In this document: piece after piece, positions 35,837 through 44,557 of the stretch
Layout: every line of letters starts with the position of its first letter
How positions within the stretch are numbered: position 1 is the first letter of the stretch
Source of the DNA: Microterricola pindariensis
GTDB lineage: Bacteria > Actinomycetota > Actinomycetes > Actinomycetales > Microbacteriaceae
Direction of reading: 5' to 3'
DNA length: 64,000 bases
Assembly (NCBI RefSeq): GCF_002936985.1
Contig: NZ_MPZN01000006.1
Span: forward strand, 26,116-90,115
Notes under the pieces: generated by a model
Told to the model about the DNA's origin: nothing
Database searches by the model: none
The model's input: the letters and a program-made list of their open reading frames with translations, nothing else
Program-made: the position numbers and the translations under genes

Positions 35837-37017
35837 CCCAGCAGGTGCTCCATCGCGAGCTGCTGCAGGCGCACGAAGCCGAAGCCTTTGCCGCCGAAAT
35901 AGGCGTCGGCGTCGAAGTCCTCGTAGCTGGCGCGGTCGGCCAGCAGGTCGTCGTAGCCCTCGCCGGCGCCGAGGGTCGGCGCCGACAGCTCGGCCACCTT
36001 CGCGGCGGCCAGCGCCTCCTGCACCTCGGGGTCAGCACGGAAGGCGACGGCGCGCTCCTTGAGCAGCAGGTACATGCGCATGTTCGCGGCCGCCGAGCTC
36101 CAGACGCCGTCGATGTCCTCGGTGCGGGACGGCTTGTAGTCGAAGTGGCGGGGGCCATCGTAGGCCGCGCCGCCGTCCGGTCCGCCGTGCTCCAGCAGGT
36201 CGACCAGCGAGAACGCGTTCTGCAGGTCGCCGTGGCCGAACACCAGGTCCTGGTCGTACTTGATGCCACGCTGGCCGTTGAGGTCGATGTGGAAGAGCTT
36301 GCCCGCATCGAGGGCCTGCGCGATGCCGGCGGTGAAGTTGAGCCCGGCCATCTGCTCGTGGCCGACCTCGGGGTTCACGCCGACCAGCTCCGGGCGCTCC
36401 AGGGTGTTGATGAACGCGATGGCGTGGCCGAGCGTCGGCAGCAGGATGTCGCCGCGCGGCTCATTCGGCTTGGGCTCGATGGCGAAGCGGATGTCGTAGC
36501 CCTTGTCCGTGACGTAGTCGCCGAGCAGGTTGACGGCCTCGCGGTAGCGCTCCAGCGCGGCCCCGATGTCCTTGGCGGCGTCGTACTCCGCACCCTCCCG
36601 CCCGCCCCACATGACGAAGGTCTTGGCGCCCAACTCGGCGGCCAGGTCGAGGTTGCGCATCACCTTGCGCAGCGCGAAGCGACGCACGGCGCGATCGTTG
36701 GAGGTGAAGCCGCCGTCCTTGAAGACGGGCGCGCTGAACAGGTTGGTCGTGACCATCGGCACGATGATGCCGGTGTCGGCCATGGCCTGCTTCAGCCGGT
36801 CGATCTGCTTCTGGCGCTCGGCATCGCTCGAGCCGAAGGCGAAGAGGTCGTCGTCGTGGAAGGTGAGCCCGTAGGCACCCAGCTCGCTCAGCCGGGTCAC
36901 GGCCTCGACGACGTCCAGGTGGGGGCGCGTCGGGCCGCCGAAGGGGTCCGTGCCGTTGTATCCGATCGTCCAGAGCCCGAAGGAGAACTTGTCGGCACGG
37001 GTGGGGGTGGGGGTCAT
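35824..37017 (-). CDS. xylA: Xylose isomerase
   Basis: A 397-residue class I (short, actinobacterial) xylose isomerase, converting D-xylose to D-xylulose. The catalytic His54 and Asp57 lie in LTFHDDDLF. Metal ligands are in [11 protein letters not shown] and in [14 protein letters not shown] and [16 protein letters not shown]. Numbering matches Streptomyces glucose isomerases. The ATG has a GCTGAGGA site. It is first in a block of xylA, xylB, xylF, xylG and xylH, divergent from a ROK regulator. Confidence 0.95.
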   Translation of the reverse strand: MTPTPTRADKFSFGLWTIGYNGTDPFGGPTRPHLDVVEAVTRLSELGAYGLTFHDDDLFAFGSSDAERQKQIDRLKQAMADTGIIVPMVTTNLFSAPVFKDGGFTSNDRAVRRFALRKVMRNLDLAAELGAKTFVMWGGREGAEYDAAKDIGAALERYREAVNLLGDYVTDKGYDIRFAIEPKPNEPRGDILLPTLGHAIAFINTLERPELVGVNPEVGHEQMAGLNFTAGIAQALDAGKLFHIDLNGQRGIKYDQDLVFGHGDLQNAFSLVDLLEHGGPDGGAAYDGPRHFDYKPSRTEDIDGVWSSAAANMRMYLLLKERAVAFRADPEVQEALAAAKVAELSAPTLGAGEGYDDLLADRASYEDFDADAYFGGKGFGFVRLQQLAMEHLLGARG

Positions 37018-37045
37018 GGCGTGTCCTCAGCTTCATTGGTGATTT

Positions 37046-37087
37046 GTTTGGATAAACCACATATTACAGATCTGCCGGGAAAACGCC
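37046..37087 (-). promoter_or_regulatory. Candidate xyl operator region before xylA
   Basis: GTTTGGATAAAC (37046-37057) is an imperfect palindrome, and CCGGGAAAACGCC (37075-37087) reappears as CCGAAAAAACGCC (34202-34214) before xylF, 11 of 13 bases the same. Either could be bound by the divergent ROK protein. The shared motif would explain control of both transcripts. Evidence is positional only. Confidence 0.35.
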
Positions 37088-37223
37088 AGCCGTGTGTGCG
37101 GGCCAGCCCGGAGTGCGCCGGGCGCGGCGGCCGCCGCGCGGGGTCGGGCGCGCCTATTATGTTGCTGAAGACATCAAATCGACGGCGGGTGCGGTTCGGC
37201 GTCGAACGAGAGAAGAGCAATTC

Positions 37224-38456
37224 GTGGCGCAGATCCCAGCTGCTGACTCCTCGCGGCCGGCGCGGCGCGGCAACAACCTCGACGACGTGCGCCGCAACAA
37301 CCTGGCCGTCGTGCTCGGGATCAGCCACGCGCGCGGCCGGGTCTCCCGGGCCGAGCTCACGCGGGCGACCGGCCTCAACCGCTCGACCATCGGCGCCCTC
37401 GTCGCCGAGCTGGTCGAGCTCGGGCTCGTCGACGAGGCGGAGCCCAGCGCCACCAAGCTGGCCGGGCGGCCCAGTCCGGTGATCGTGCCGCGTGAGGATG
37501 TCGTGGCGATCGCGGTCAACCCCGAGATCGACGCCGTGACGATCGCACTGGTCGGCCTGAGCGGCCGGGTGCTCTCGCGCATCCGCCACGACACCGCCGC
37601 GGCGCCGAGCGCAGAAGAGGTGGTCGCGATCGTGGCGGCCGCCGTCGCCGGCATGCGCGGCGAGCTGGGCGCCTCCACGCGCTTCGTGGGCGTCGGCTTG
37701 GCGGTGCCCGGACTGGTGCGCGCGTCGGACGGCGTCGTCATTCTCGCGCCACACCTCGGCTGGCGCGACGTCCCGATCGCCGAGATGTTGGCCGCGGAGC
37801 TGCAGCTGCCGGTCACCGCGGCGAACGACGCCTCCGCCGGAGTCGTCGCCGAGAGCCAGTACGGTGCCGGTCGGGGCGCCCGCGGCCTGGTCTACCTGAA
37901 CGGCGGGGCCAGCGGCATCGGCGGCGGCATCGCGCTCGACGGCCAGTTGTTCGAGGGCGCGGCCGGCTATGCCGGCGAGTTCGGGCACACCTTCGTGAAC
38001 TCGGCCGGATCGCCGTGCCACTGCGGCGCGAGCGGCTGCCTCGAGACCGAGGTGCGGCGCGCGCCGCTGTTGGCGCTGCTCGGGCTCGACAACACCCGCA
38101 GCGAGGAGCTGGAGGAGACCCTGCTCGCCCACCTCGCCCGGCCAGAGGGTCCGGATGCCGCCGTCGCCGCCCTCCTCGAGCGGCAGAGCGGCTTCCTGGC
38201 CATCGCGCTGCGCAACATCGTGAATGCCCTGAACCCCGAGCTGGTGCTGCTCGGCGGGTTCCTCGGCACGCTGTACGCGGTCGCGCCCGAGCGCCTGAGC
38301 GGGGCGGTCTCGCGCAGCGCCCTGCCGGGGGCCGGTGACGGGGTGCGCTTCGGCCGGGCCGAGCTGGGCAACGAGCTGCTCGTGGTCGGGGCCGCACTGC
38401 TGGCCTTCAAGCCCGTGCTCGAGGACCCAGCCAGCGTCGCCGCCCCCGCCGGGTAG
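37224..38456 (+). CDS. xylR: ROK-family repressor, probable xylose regulator
   Basis: The 410-residue protein has an N-terminal winged helix (about residues 20-75; RVSRAELTRATGLNRSTIGAL) and a ROK sugar-kinase-like domain. The ROK zinc site is intact: GHTFVNSAG then PCHCGASGCLE. It is divergent from xylA, the standard position of actinobacterial XylR. The start is GTG at 37224, near AGAAGAG; a longer reading to 37092 adds an Arg-rich stretch without a ribosome site. Release by xylose is expected by analogy. Confidence 0.87.
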   Translation: MAQIPAADSSRPARRGNNLDDVRRNNLAVVLGISHARGRVSRAELTRATGLNRSTIGALVAELVELGLVDEAEPSATKLAGRPSPVIVPREDVVAIAVNPEIDAVTIALVGLSGRVLSRIRHDTAAAPSAEEVVAIVAAAVAGMRGELGASTRFVGVGLAVPGLVRASDGVVILAPHLGWRDVPIAEMLAAELQLPVTAANDASAGVVAESQYGAGRGARGLVYLNGGASGIGGGIALDGQLFEGAAGYAGEFGHTFVNSAGSPCHCGASGCLETEVRRAPLLALLGLDNTRSEELEETLLAHLARPEGPDAAVAALLERQSGFLAIALRNIVNALNPELVLLGGFLGTLYAVAPERLSGAVSRSALPGAGDGVRFGRAELGNELLVVGAALLAFKPVLEDPASVAAPAG

Positions 38457-38507
38457 GCCTGTCGAAACCGGCGCCCGGGCATCCGGTAACATTGCACAGT
38501 CGCCCGT

Positions 38508-38523
38508 GTCGAATCGATTCGAC
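38508..38523. promoter_or_regulatory. 16-bp perfect palindrome before the Bcr/CflA exporter
   Basis: GTCGAATCGATTCGAC at 38508-38523 is an exact palindrome in the 160-bp gap before the exporter. It resembles a dimeric operator of TetR type. No such regulator gene is next to it; a partial copy of the dispersed repeat (GCCTGTCGAAACCGG, from 38457) lies upstream. Confidence 0.4.
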
Positions 38524-38616
38524 GGCTGCGCACGGCCCGGGCTCCAGGGGTCGCCGATCGGGCAGGCGCGCAGCCCTGCCGCCCGCCGACACTCCGCCAC
38601 CTCCAAGGACACGCCT

Positions 38617-39906
38617 GTGACCAGCACCGCCAGCATCCCGATCATCCGCCCCGACGACACCGCCTCGATCCGCCTGCCCCGGCACGCCCACCCGGGCGAT
38701 GCGCTCAGCCCCCGGCAGCGGCTCGTCTACATCCTGGTGCTCGGCGCCCTGACCGCGCTCGGCCCGTTCACGATCGACCTCTACCTGCCGGCCTTCCCCG
38801 TGTTGGAGAGCGAGCTCGGCGTCTCGGCGGCCGCCGTGCAGCTCACCCTCACCGGCACCATGATCGGCTTCGGCCTCGGCCAGCTGATCGTCGGGCCGTG
38901 GAGCGACAAGGTCGGCCGCAAGCTGCCGCTGATCCTGGCGACGCTGGTGCACATCCTCGCCTGTGTCGGTGCCGCCATGGCATCCGACATCTTCGTGCTC
39001 GGCGTCTTCCGCGTGCTGCAGGGCTTCGGCGCCGCGGCCGGCGGCGTGGTCGCCATGGCCATGGTGCGCGACCTGTTCGGTGGCAAGCCCCTGGTCAAGA
39101 TGCTCTCCCGGCTGGCCCTGGTCAACGGCCTCGCGCCGGTGCTCGCCCCCGTCATCGGCTCGCAGCTGCTGCTCGTGATGGACTGGCGCGGCATCTTCTG
39201 GGTGCTCGCCGCCTACGGCGCCGTCGTCGTGCTCGCCGTCTGGCTGTGGATCGTGGAGACCCGGCCGAAGGGCGGCCCGGTGCAGAGCGCGCACGCCTCC
39301 GTCGGCGCGCGGTTCAAGGCGGTGCTCTCCGACCGGGTGTTCGTCGGCACCGCGATCGTCGGCGGCATGGTCTTCACCGGCCTGTTCTCCTACCTCTCCT
39401 CCTCGGCGTTCCTCTTCCAACAGGTGCACGGCTTCACCCCGCAGCAGTACGGCCTGCTGTTCGGGGCGAACTCGATCGGCGTGATCATCGGCGTGCAGAC
39501 GAGCTCGCGCCTCATCCGCACCGTGCTCGCCCCGCAGTGGATCCTCGCCATCACCACCTCGATGATGCTCCTGCTCGGCATCGCCATCATGGTCCTGGAT
39601 GTCACAGGCGCCGGACTCTGGGGCACGATCGTCCCGCTCTGGTTCTTCATCACCATGTGCGGCTTCAGCTTCCCCTGCGTGCAGGTGATCGCGCTGAACG
39701 GCCACGGCCAGGAGGCCGGGACCGCCGCCTCGCTGCTCGGCGCGGTGAACTTCGGCCTCGCCGGGGTCGTCTCGCCCATCGTCGGGATGCTCGGCGTCAG
39801 CACCGCACTGCCGATGGGCGGCGTCATGGCCGTCACCGCGCTGATCGCGATCATTGCGCTCTGGTGGATCGTGCGCCCGCGCACGGTTCCTGCGCTCTCG
39901 GCCTAG
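38617..39906 (+). CDS. Bcr/CflA-family multidrug efflux MFS transporter
   Basis: A 429-residue, 12-helix exporter. The loop motif GPWSDKVGRKLPL (about residues 93-105), the preceding DLYLPAFPVLESELG typical of Bcr/CflA proteins and the FVLGVFRVLQGFGAAAGGVVAMAMVRDLF helix fit the family. Substrates of relatives are bicyclomycin, chloramphenicol and sulfonamides; here unknown. The start is GTG at 38617 with an AAGGA site. It follows the ROK gene in the same direction, but 160 bp with a palindrome lie between. Confidence 0.87.
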   Translation: MTSTASIPIIRPDDTASIRLPRHAHPGDALSPRQRLVYILVLGALTALGPFTIDLYLPAFPVLESELGVSAAAVQLTLTGTMIGFGLGQLIVGPWSDKVGRKLPLILATLVHILACVGAAMASDIFVLGVFRVLQGFGAAAGGVVAMAMVRDLFGGKPLVKMLSRLALVNGLAPVLAPVIGSQLLLVMDWRGIFWVLAAYGAVVVLAVWLWIVETRPKGGPVQSAHASVGARFKAVLSDRVFVGTAIVGGMVFTGLFSYLSSSAFLFQQVHGFTPQQYGLLFGANSIGVIIGVQTSSRLIRTVLAPQWILAITTSMMLLLGIAIMVLDVTGAGLWGTIVPLWFFITMCGFSFPCVQVIALNGHGQEAGTAASLLGAVNFGLAGVVSPIVGMLGVSTALPMGGVMAVTALIAIIALWWIVRPRTVPALSA

Positions 39907-39928
39907 GCGGCCGCGATAGCGTAGGCCC

Positions 39929-40621
39929 ATGACGGCAGCGAGCGGCATCCGCACACACAGTCCCCGGCGTCGCCCGCTGATCGTCGGTGCCGCCGCGGTT
40001 CTGCTCGCGGTGCTGCTCGGCGCGGGCATCACGCTGCTGAACGGCGGCGCGCCGCTCGCGATCGACGCGGCGTGGCAGAGCCTCATGGTGTCGATGCGCT
40101 CGCCGTTCACCGCGGGGCTCGCGCTCTTCCTCAATTCCTTCGGCGGCGGCATCGTGGCGGTGCTCGTCGTGCCGCTCTCGATCGTCGCGCTGCTGTTGCT
40201 GCTCCGGCGGCCGTGGGCCGCGCTGTTCTCGGTCGCGGCGGCGCTCGCCGGCACACTCGGCGTGCAACTGCTCAAACACCTCTTCGCCCGGCCGCGGCCG
40301 GAGGACATCCTGGTGCACTCCGACTTCGGCTCCTTCCCCTCCGGGCACACCGCCAACGCCGCCGTGATCGCGGTGACGCTCTCCGTGCTCTTCCCCGTGG
40401 TGTGGGTGCGCATCGCCGGGGTGGCCTACGTGCTGCTGATGGCGTGGAGTCGCACGCTGCTCGGGGCGCACTGGCTGAGCGACACCGTCGGCGGGGCGCT
40501 CATCGGCGCCGGCGTCGTGCTGCTGCTCTGGGCGTTCAGCGCCCGCTGGCTGGAGGCGGAGCGGCTGGCGCGGGCGCACAGCCGGGCCGGGAGCCGGGCC
40601 ACCGGGCACGCCTCACCCTGA
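39929..40621 (+). CDS. PAP2-family phosphatase
   Basis: The 230-residue membrane protein has five to six helices and the three phosphatase signatures in order: KHLFARPRP, PSGHT and SRTLLGAHWLSD. It should remove phosphate from lipids such as phosphatidic acid or undecaprenyl diphosphate, with the active site facing outside. It is 22 bp after the Bcr/CflA gene, on the same strand. The N-terminal 18 residues are basic, followed by the first helix. Confidence 0.88.
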   Translation: MTAASGIRTHSPRRRPLIVGAAAVLLAVLLGAGITLLNGGAPLAIDAAWQSLMVSMRSPFTAGLALFLNSFGGGIVAVLVVPLSIVALLLLLRRPWAALFSVAAALAGTLGVQLLKHLFARPRPEDILVHSDFGSFPSGHTANAAVIAVTLSVLFPVVWVRIAGVAYVLLMAWSRTLLGAHWLSDTVGGALIGAGVVLLLWAFSARWLEAERLARAHSRAGSRATGHASP

Positions 40622-40679
40622 CCGGAAGAGGGGCCCTTCGGCTCTAGAGCGGGGCCGCCCCACGCGCTAACGTCGGAGC

Positions 40680-42011
40680 ATGAACGATGACAGGGTGGTC
40701 TCGGGCGGCATGCGCATCCTCTTGGTCGGCGCGGGGGGAGTGGGCGACGCCATCGCCAAGATCGCGGCCCGCCGCAGTTTCTACGAGCTGATCGTGGTGA
40801 GCGACTTCGACGAGTCCCGTGCGGAGCGCACCATCGCCGCGATCGCAGCCAGGCACGGCGAGGAGTCCGCGCAGCGCTTCCGCGCCGAGCAGATCGACGC
40901 CTCCGACCCCTATGCGGTCGAATCCCTCGTGCGCGAACACCGCATCACCCACGTGATGAACGCCGTCGAGCCCAAGTTCGTGCCGACGATCTTCGCCGGC
41001 GCCCTCGCCGCCGGGGCGAACTACCTCGACATGGCCATGAGCCTCAGCGAGCCGCATCCGACCGACCCACACCGCCAGACGGGCGTCAAGCTCGGCGACG
41101 ACCAGTTCGCGCAGGCGCCGGACTGGCAGAAGCTGGGTCAGCTCGCCCTCGTCGGCATGGGCGTCGAGCCGGGCCTCAGCGACGTCTTCGCCCGGTACGC
41201 CAGCGACCACCTGTTCAGCGAGATCGACGAGCTGGGCACCCGGGACGGAGCCAACCTGGTCGTGCGCGACGACGAGGGCAACGAGATGTTCGCGCCCTCG
41301 TTCTCGATCTGGACCACCATCGAGGAATGCCTGAACCCGCCCGTGATCTGGAAGAAGGACGAGGGCTGGTTCACCACGCCGCCGTTCTCCGAGCCGGAGG
41401 TCTTCGTGTTCCCGGAGGGCATCGGGCCCGTCGAGTGCGTCAACGTGGAGCACGAGGAGGTGCTGCTGATGCCGCGCTGGCTGGACGCCAAGCGCGTCAC
41501 CTTTAAATACGGTCTGGGCGCCGAGTTCATCGGGGTCCTGAAGACGCTGCACCTGCTGGGCCTGGACTCGACCGTTCCGCTGCGGGTGCGCGGTGCGGAT
41601 GCCGCAGGCGTCAAGGGCCCCGTCGAGGTCGCCCCGCGCGACGTCGTCGCGGCCGCCCTGCCAGACCCCGCCAGCATCGGTCCGCGCATGTCCGGCAAGA
41701 CCTGCGCCGGAGTCTGGGTGACGGGCACCGGCCTCGACGGCGAGCCGCGCGAGGTCTACCTGTACCACGTGAGCGACAACGAGTGGACGATGCGCGAGTA
41801 CGACGCCCAGTGCGTGGTCTGGCAGACGGCCATGAACCCGGTGATCGCACTCGAGCTGCTCGCCACCGGCGTGTGGAAGGGCAGCGGGGTGCTCGGCCCG
41901 GAGGCCTTCGACGCCGCCCCCTTCCTCGAGCTGATGGCGCGGCCACTCGACGAGGGCGGCTACGACCAGCCCTGGGGCCTCGACGAGCGCACACCCACCC
42001 GGGCAGGCTGA
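40680..42011 (+). CDS. Saccharopine dehydrogenase-like NADP-binding protein
   Basis: A 443-residue oxidoreductase with an N-terminal Rossmann motif ILLVGAGGVGDAIAKIA and the neighbouring VVSDFDESRAERT. Conserved GANYLDMAMS and GVEPGLSDVFARYA, with a C-terminal EYDAQCVVWQTAMNPVIALELLATG, match saccharopine dehydrogenase/LYS9-like proteins. Several lineages use them in lysine breakdown, but homospermidine and carboxynorspermidine enzymes also share this fold, so the substrate is open. It may start at the ATG of MRILL, ten codons downstream. Confidence 0.8.
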   Translation: MNDDRVVSGGMRILLVGAGGVGDAIAKIAARRSFYELIVVSDFDESRAERTIAAIAARHGEESAQRFRAEQIDASDPYAVESLVREHRITHVMNAVEPKFVPTIFAGALAAGANYLDMAMSLSEPHPTDPHRQTGVKLGDDQFAQAPDWQKLGQLALVGMGVEPGLSDVFARYASDHLFSEIDELGTRDGANLVVRDDEGNEMFAPSFSIWTTIEECLNPPVIWKKDEGWFTTPPFSEPEVFVFPEGIGPVECVNVEHEEVLLMPRWLDAKRVTFKYGLGAEFIGVLKTLHLLGLDSTVPLRVRGADAAGVKGPVEVAPRDVVAAALPDPASIGPRMSGKTCAGVWVTGTGLDGEPREVYLYHVSDNEWTMREYDAQCVVWQTAMNPVIALELLATGVWKGSGVLGPEAFDAAPFLELMARPLDEGGYDQPWGLDERTPTRAG

Positions 42012-42060
42012 ACCGAGTCCAGCATGCGCGGAACCACAGGGGAGCAAAGGGGATGTGTCC

Positions 42061-43899
42061 ATGACGGATGACGCGGCCACGGCCGATCAGCTCAGGGCAG
42101 CGCAGAACGCGGCCGCCGCCGCCGCCGAGGCAGCCCGGGTGCTGCAGGCGCAGGCGGAAGAGGCGATCAGGAAGGCGCAGGAGGCCGCGGCCGCTGCGCT
42201 CGCCGCGGCCGAGGCCGCACAGGCGGCCGCGCCGGGGGTTTCGACAGGCCCAACCGGCGGGGCTTCGCCGGCGGGCCCGCTGGACGCCGCGCACGTCGAA
42301 ACCATCCGGGCCGGTTACAGCTTCGAGGGCCCGGCGCTGGAGATGGGCGCCCTGGTCAACGGCGAGGCACTGCCCGAGGTGCAGGTGCGCATCCCGCTGG
42401 CCATGACCAACCGGCACGGGCTCGTCGCCGGCGCCACCGGAACGGGCAAGACCCGCACCCTGCAGCTGCTCGCCGAGCAACTCTCCAGCCACGGCGTCTC
42501 CGTGTTCGCCGCCGACATCAAGGGCGACCTCTCCGGCATCGGCACGGCCGGCGAGGCCAACCCCAAACTGCTCGCGCGCACCGCCGGCATCGGTCAGGAC
42601 TGGACCCCGGACAGCTTCCCCGTCGAGTACTTCTCGCTCGGCGGCGTCGGCCGGGGCGTGCCGATCCGCGCCACGGTCACCGGCTTCGGCCCCGTGCTGC
42701 TCAGCAAGGTGCTCGGCCTGAACAACACCCAGGAGTCCAGCCTCGGCCTCGTCTTCCACTACGCCGAGAAGTCCGGGCTGCCGCTGCTCGACCTGACCGA
42801 CCTGCGCGCCGTGCTCTCCTACCTGATCAGCGACGACGGCAAGGCCGAGCTCAAGGAACTGGGCGGCCTCTCCAGCGCGACGGTCGGCGTCATCCTGCGC
42901 GAGCTCATCACCTTCGCCGACCAGGGCGCCGACGTCTTCTTCGGCGAGCCCGAGATCGACACCGCCGAGTTCCTGCGCCAGGCGGCCGACGGCTCTGGCG
43001 TCATCAGCCTGCTTGAGGTGCCCGGCGTGCAGGACAAGCCGGCGCTGTACTCCACCTTCCTGATGTGGCTGCTGGCCGACCTGTTCAACGACCTGCCAGA
43101 GGTCGGCGACCTCGACAAGCCCAAGCTGGTGTTCTTCTTCGACGAGGCACACCTGCTCTTCACCGGGGCCTCCAAGGACTTCCTCGCCCAGATCACCCAG
43201 ACGGTGCGGCTGATCCGTTCCAAGGGTGTGGGCATCTTCTTCGTCACGCAGACCCCGAAAGACGTGCCGGGCGATGTGCTCGCCCAGCTCGGCTCCCGCG
43301 TGCAGCACCAGCTGCGCGCCTTCACCCCGGATGACGCGAAGGCCCTCCGCGCCACCGTCTCGACGTACCCGAACTCCGGCTACGACCTCGCCGAGGTGCT
43401 CACCACGCTCGGCACCGGCGAGGCCATCGTCACCGTCATGAACGAGAAGGGCGCGCCGAGCCCCGTCGCCTGGACCCGGCTGCGCGCGCCGCAGGGCTCG
43501 ATGTCGCCGTCTCCGGACGCCGCCATCGACGCCGTGATCGCGGCATCCCCCCTGCTCGCCAGATACGGCACAGCCCTGGACCGCGACTCCGCGCGGGAGA
43601 TCCTCACCCGCAAGCTGGCGGATGCCGCGGCGAAGGCCGACGCAGCCCAGCAGGCCGAGGACAAGGCGGCGGCCGACGCCGAGTACGCCACGGCGCAGGC
43701 GGCGATCGCAGCCGAGCAGGCGAAGGCCGAGAAGAAGGCGCAGGCCGAGTACGACCGGCTGCTGAAGAAGACCTCCGGCACGGCCCGCTCCACCACGCAG
43801 CAGAAGACCGTCCTCGAGGAGGTGCTGGGCTCGAGCGCGACCAAATCGGTGCTGACCGCGGTGATCGGCGGCATCTTCGGCACCCGGAAGCGCCGGTAA
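42061..43899 (+). CDS. HerA/DUF853-family ATPase
   Basis: The 612-residue ATPase has an Ala/Glu-rich coiled coil (residues about 5-58), then a Walker A GATGTGKT (124-131), Walker B KLVFFFDEAHLLF and the HerA-like FFVTQTPKDVPGDVLAQLGSRVQHQLRAF. The C-terminal 70 residues are again an Ala/Glu-rich coiled coil. A copy of the dispersed repeat is read in frame at about residues 59-67. It resembles a DNA translocase; nuclease partner NurA is not adjacent. The ATG at 42061 lies eight bases after AAAGGGGA; a GTG two codons upstream is possible. Confidence 0.85.
   Translation: MTDDAATADQLRAAQNAAAAAAEAARVLQAQAEEAIRKAQEAAAAALAAAEAAQAAAPGVSTGPTGGASPAGPLDAAHVETIRAGYSFEGPALEMGALVNGEALPEVQVRIPLAMTNRHGLVAGATGTGKTRTLQLLAEQLSSHGVSVFAADIKGDLSGIGTAGEANPKLLARTAGIGQDWTPDSFPVEYFSLGGVGRGVPIRATVTGFGPVLLSKVLGLNNTQESSLGLVFHYAEKSGLPLLDLTDLRAVLSYLISDDGKAELKELGGLSSATVGVILRELITFADQGADVFFGEPEIDTAEFLRQAADGSGVISLLEVPGVQDKPALYSTFLMWLLADLFNDLPEVGDLDKPKLVFFFDEAHLLFTGASKDFLAQITQTVRLIRSKGVGIFFVTQTPKDVPGDVLAQLGSRVQHQLRAFTPDDAKALRATVSTYPNSGYDLAEVLTTLGTGEAIVTVMNEKGAPSPVAWTRLRAPQGSMSPSPDAAIDAVIAASPLLARYGTALDRDSAREILTRKLADAAAKADAAQQAEDKAAADAEYATAQAAIAAEQAKAEKKAQAEYDRLLKKTSGTARSTTQQKTVLEEVLGSSATKSVLTAVIGGIFGTRKRR
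42237..42260 (+). repeat. Dispersed repeat copy read as protein inside the HerA-like gene
   Basis: GGTTTCGACAGGCCCAACCG with CGG next is a near-consensus copy of the dispersed repeat. It encodes the Gly/Ser/Thr/Pro linker between the coiled coil and the ATPase domain. Confidence 0.6.
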
Positions 43900-43933
43900 C
43901 CGGGCGGCCCCTCCTGCACGACAGAATGGACCG

Positions 43934-44533
43934 ATGCTGGAGATCCGCCCCTACCGCCCGAGTGACCGTGCCGCGGTCTATGACATCTGTGTGCGCACCG
44001 CCGACGCTGGCGGCGACGCGCGCGGCCAGTACAGCTCCGACGATCTGATGCCCGATGTGTACGCCGGACCGTACCTGGAGTACGCGCCCGAGCTGGTGAG
44101 CATCGTCGCCTCCGGCGACCGAGCCGTCGGCTACCTGCTCGCGGTGGCCGACACCGCCGACTTCGTGCGTTGGCACCGGGCGAACTGGCTGCCGGGCTTC
44201 GCCCAGCGCTATGCGGGCCAGCCGGCGGATGCCGCGGAGGCCGGCGTCGTCGAGTCCGGGCTGCACCCGGAGAGGATGCTCATCGCCGAGCTCGACGCCT
44301 ACCCGGCGCACCTGCACATCGACCTGCTCCCGGAGGCGCAGGGGCAGGGCCTGGGCCGCGTGCTGATCGACGGCCTGCGCGCCGCGCTGCACGAGCGCGG
44401 CGTGCCCGGGCTGCACCTCGGTTTCGCCCCGCAGAACGTCGGAGCGGCCGCCTTCTACGACCGGCTCGGCTTTCACGCGCTGCCCTCCAGCAGCGCCGAG
44501 GCCCCGCTCGTCGGCAGAGCTACCGCTTCATAG
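43934..44533 (+). CDS. GNAT-family N-acetyltransferase
   Basis: A 199-residue single-domain acetyltransferase. The N-terminal LEIRPYRPSDRAAVYDICVRT and acetyl-CoA loop LLPEAQGQGLGRVLIDGL (about residues 134-151) fit the GNAT pattern, followed by VGAAAFYDRLGFHAL. The acceptor is unknown; several relatives of this length are annotated as ribosomal or hexosamine acetyltransferases (O-GlcNAcase C-terminal type). It starts 34 bp after the HerA-like gene and ends 24 bp from a convergent kinase gene. Confidence 0.87.
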   Translation: MLEIRPYRPSDRAAVYDICVRTADAGGDARGQYSSDDLMPDVYAGPYLEYAPELVSIVASGDRAVGYLLAVADTADFVRWHRANWLPGFAQRYAGQPADAAEAGVVESGLHPERMLIAELDAYPAHLHIDLLPEAQGQGLGRVLIDGLRAALHERGVPGLHLGFAPQNVGAAAFYDRLGFHALPSSSAEAPLVGRATAS

Positions 44534-44557
44534 CCACTGGGGCCCAGCCGAGCCGGC

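Noticed and set aside
34348..37482. Plus-strand reading of more than 1000 codons opposite xylB and xylA
   Set aside because: It crosses two confidently assigned genes and the perfect hairpin, and shows no protein-family pattern.
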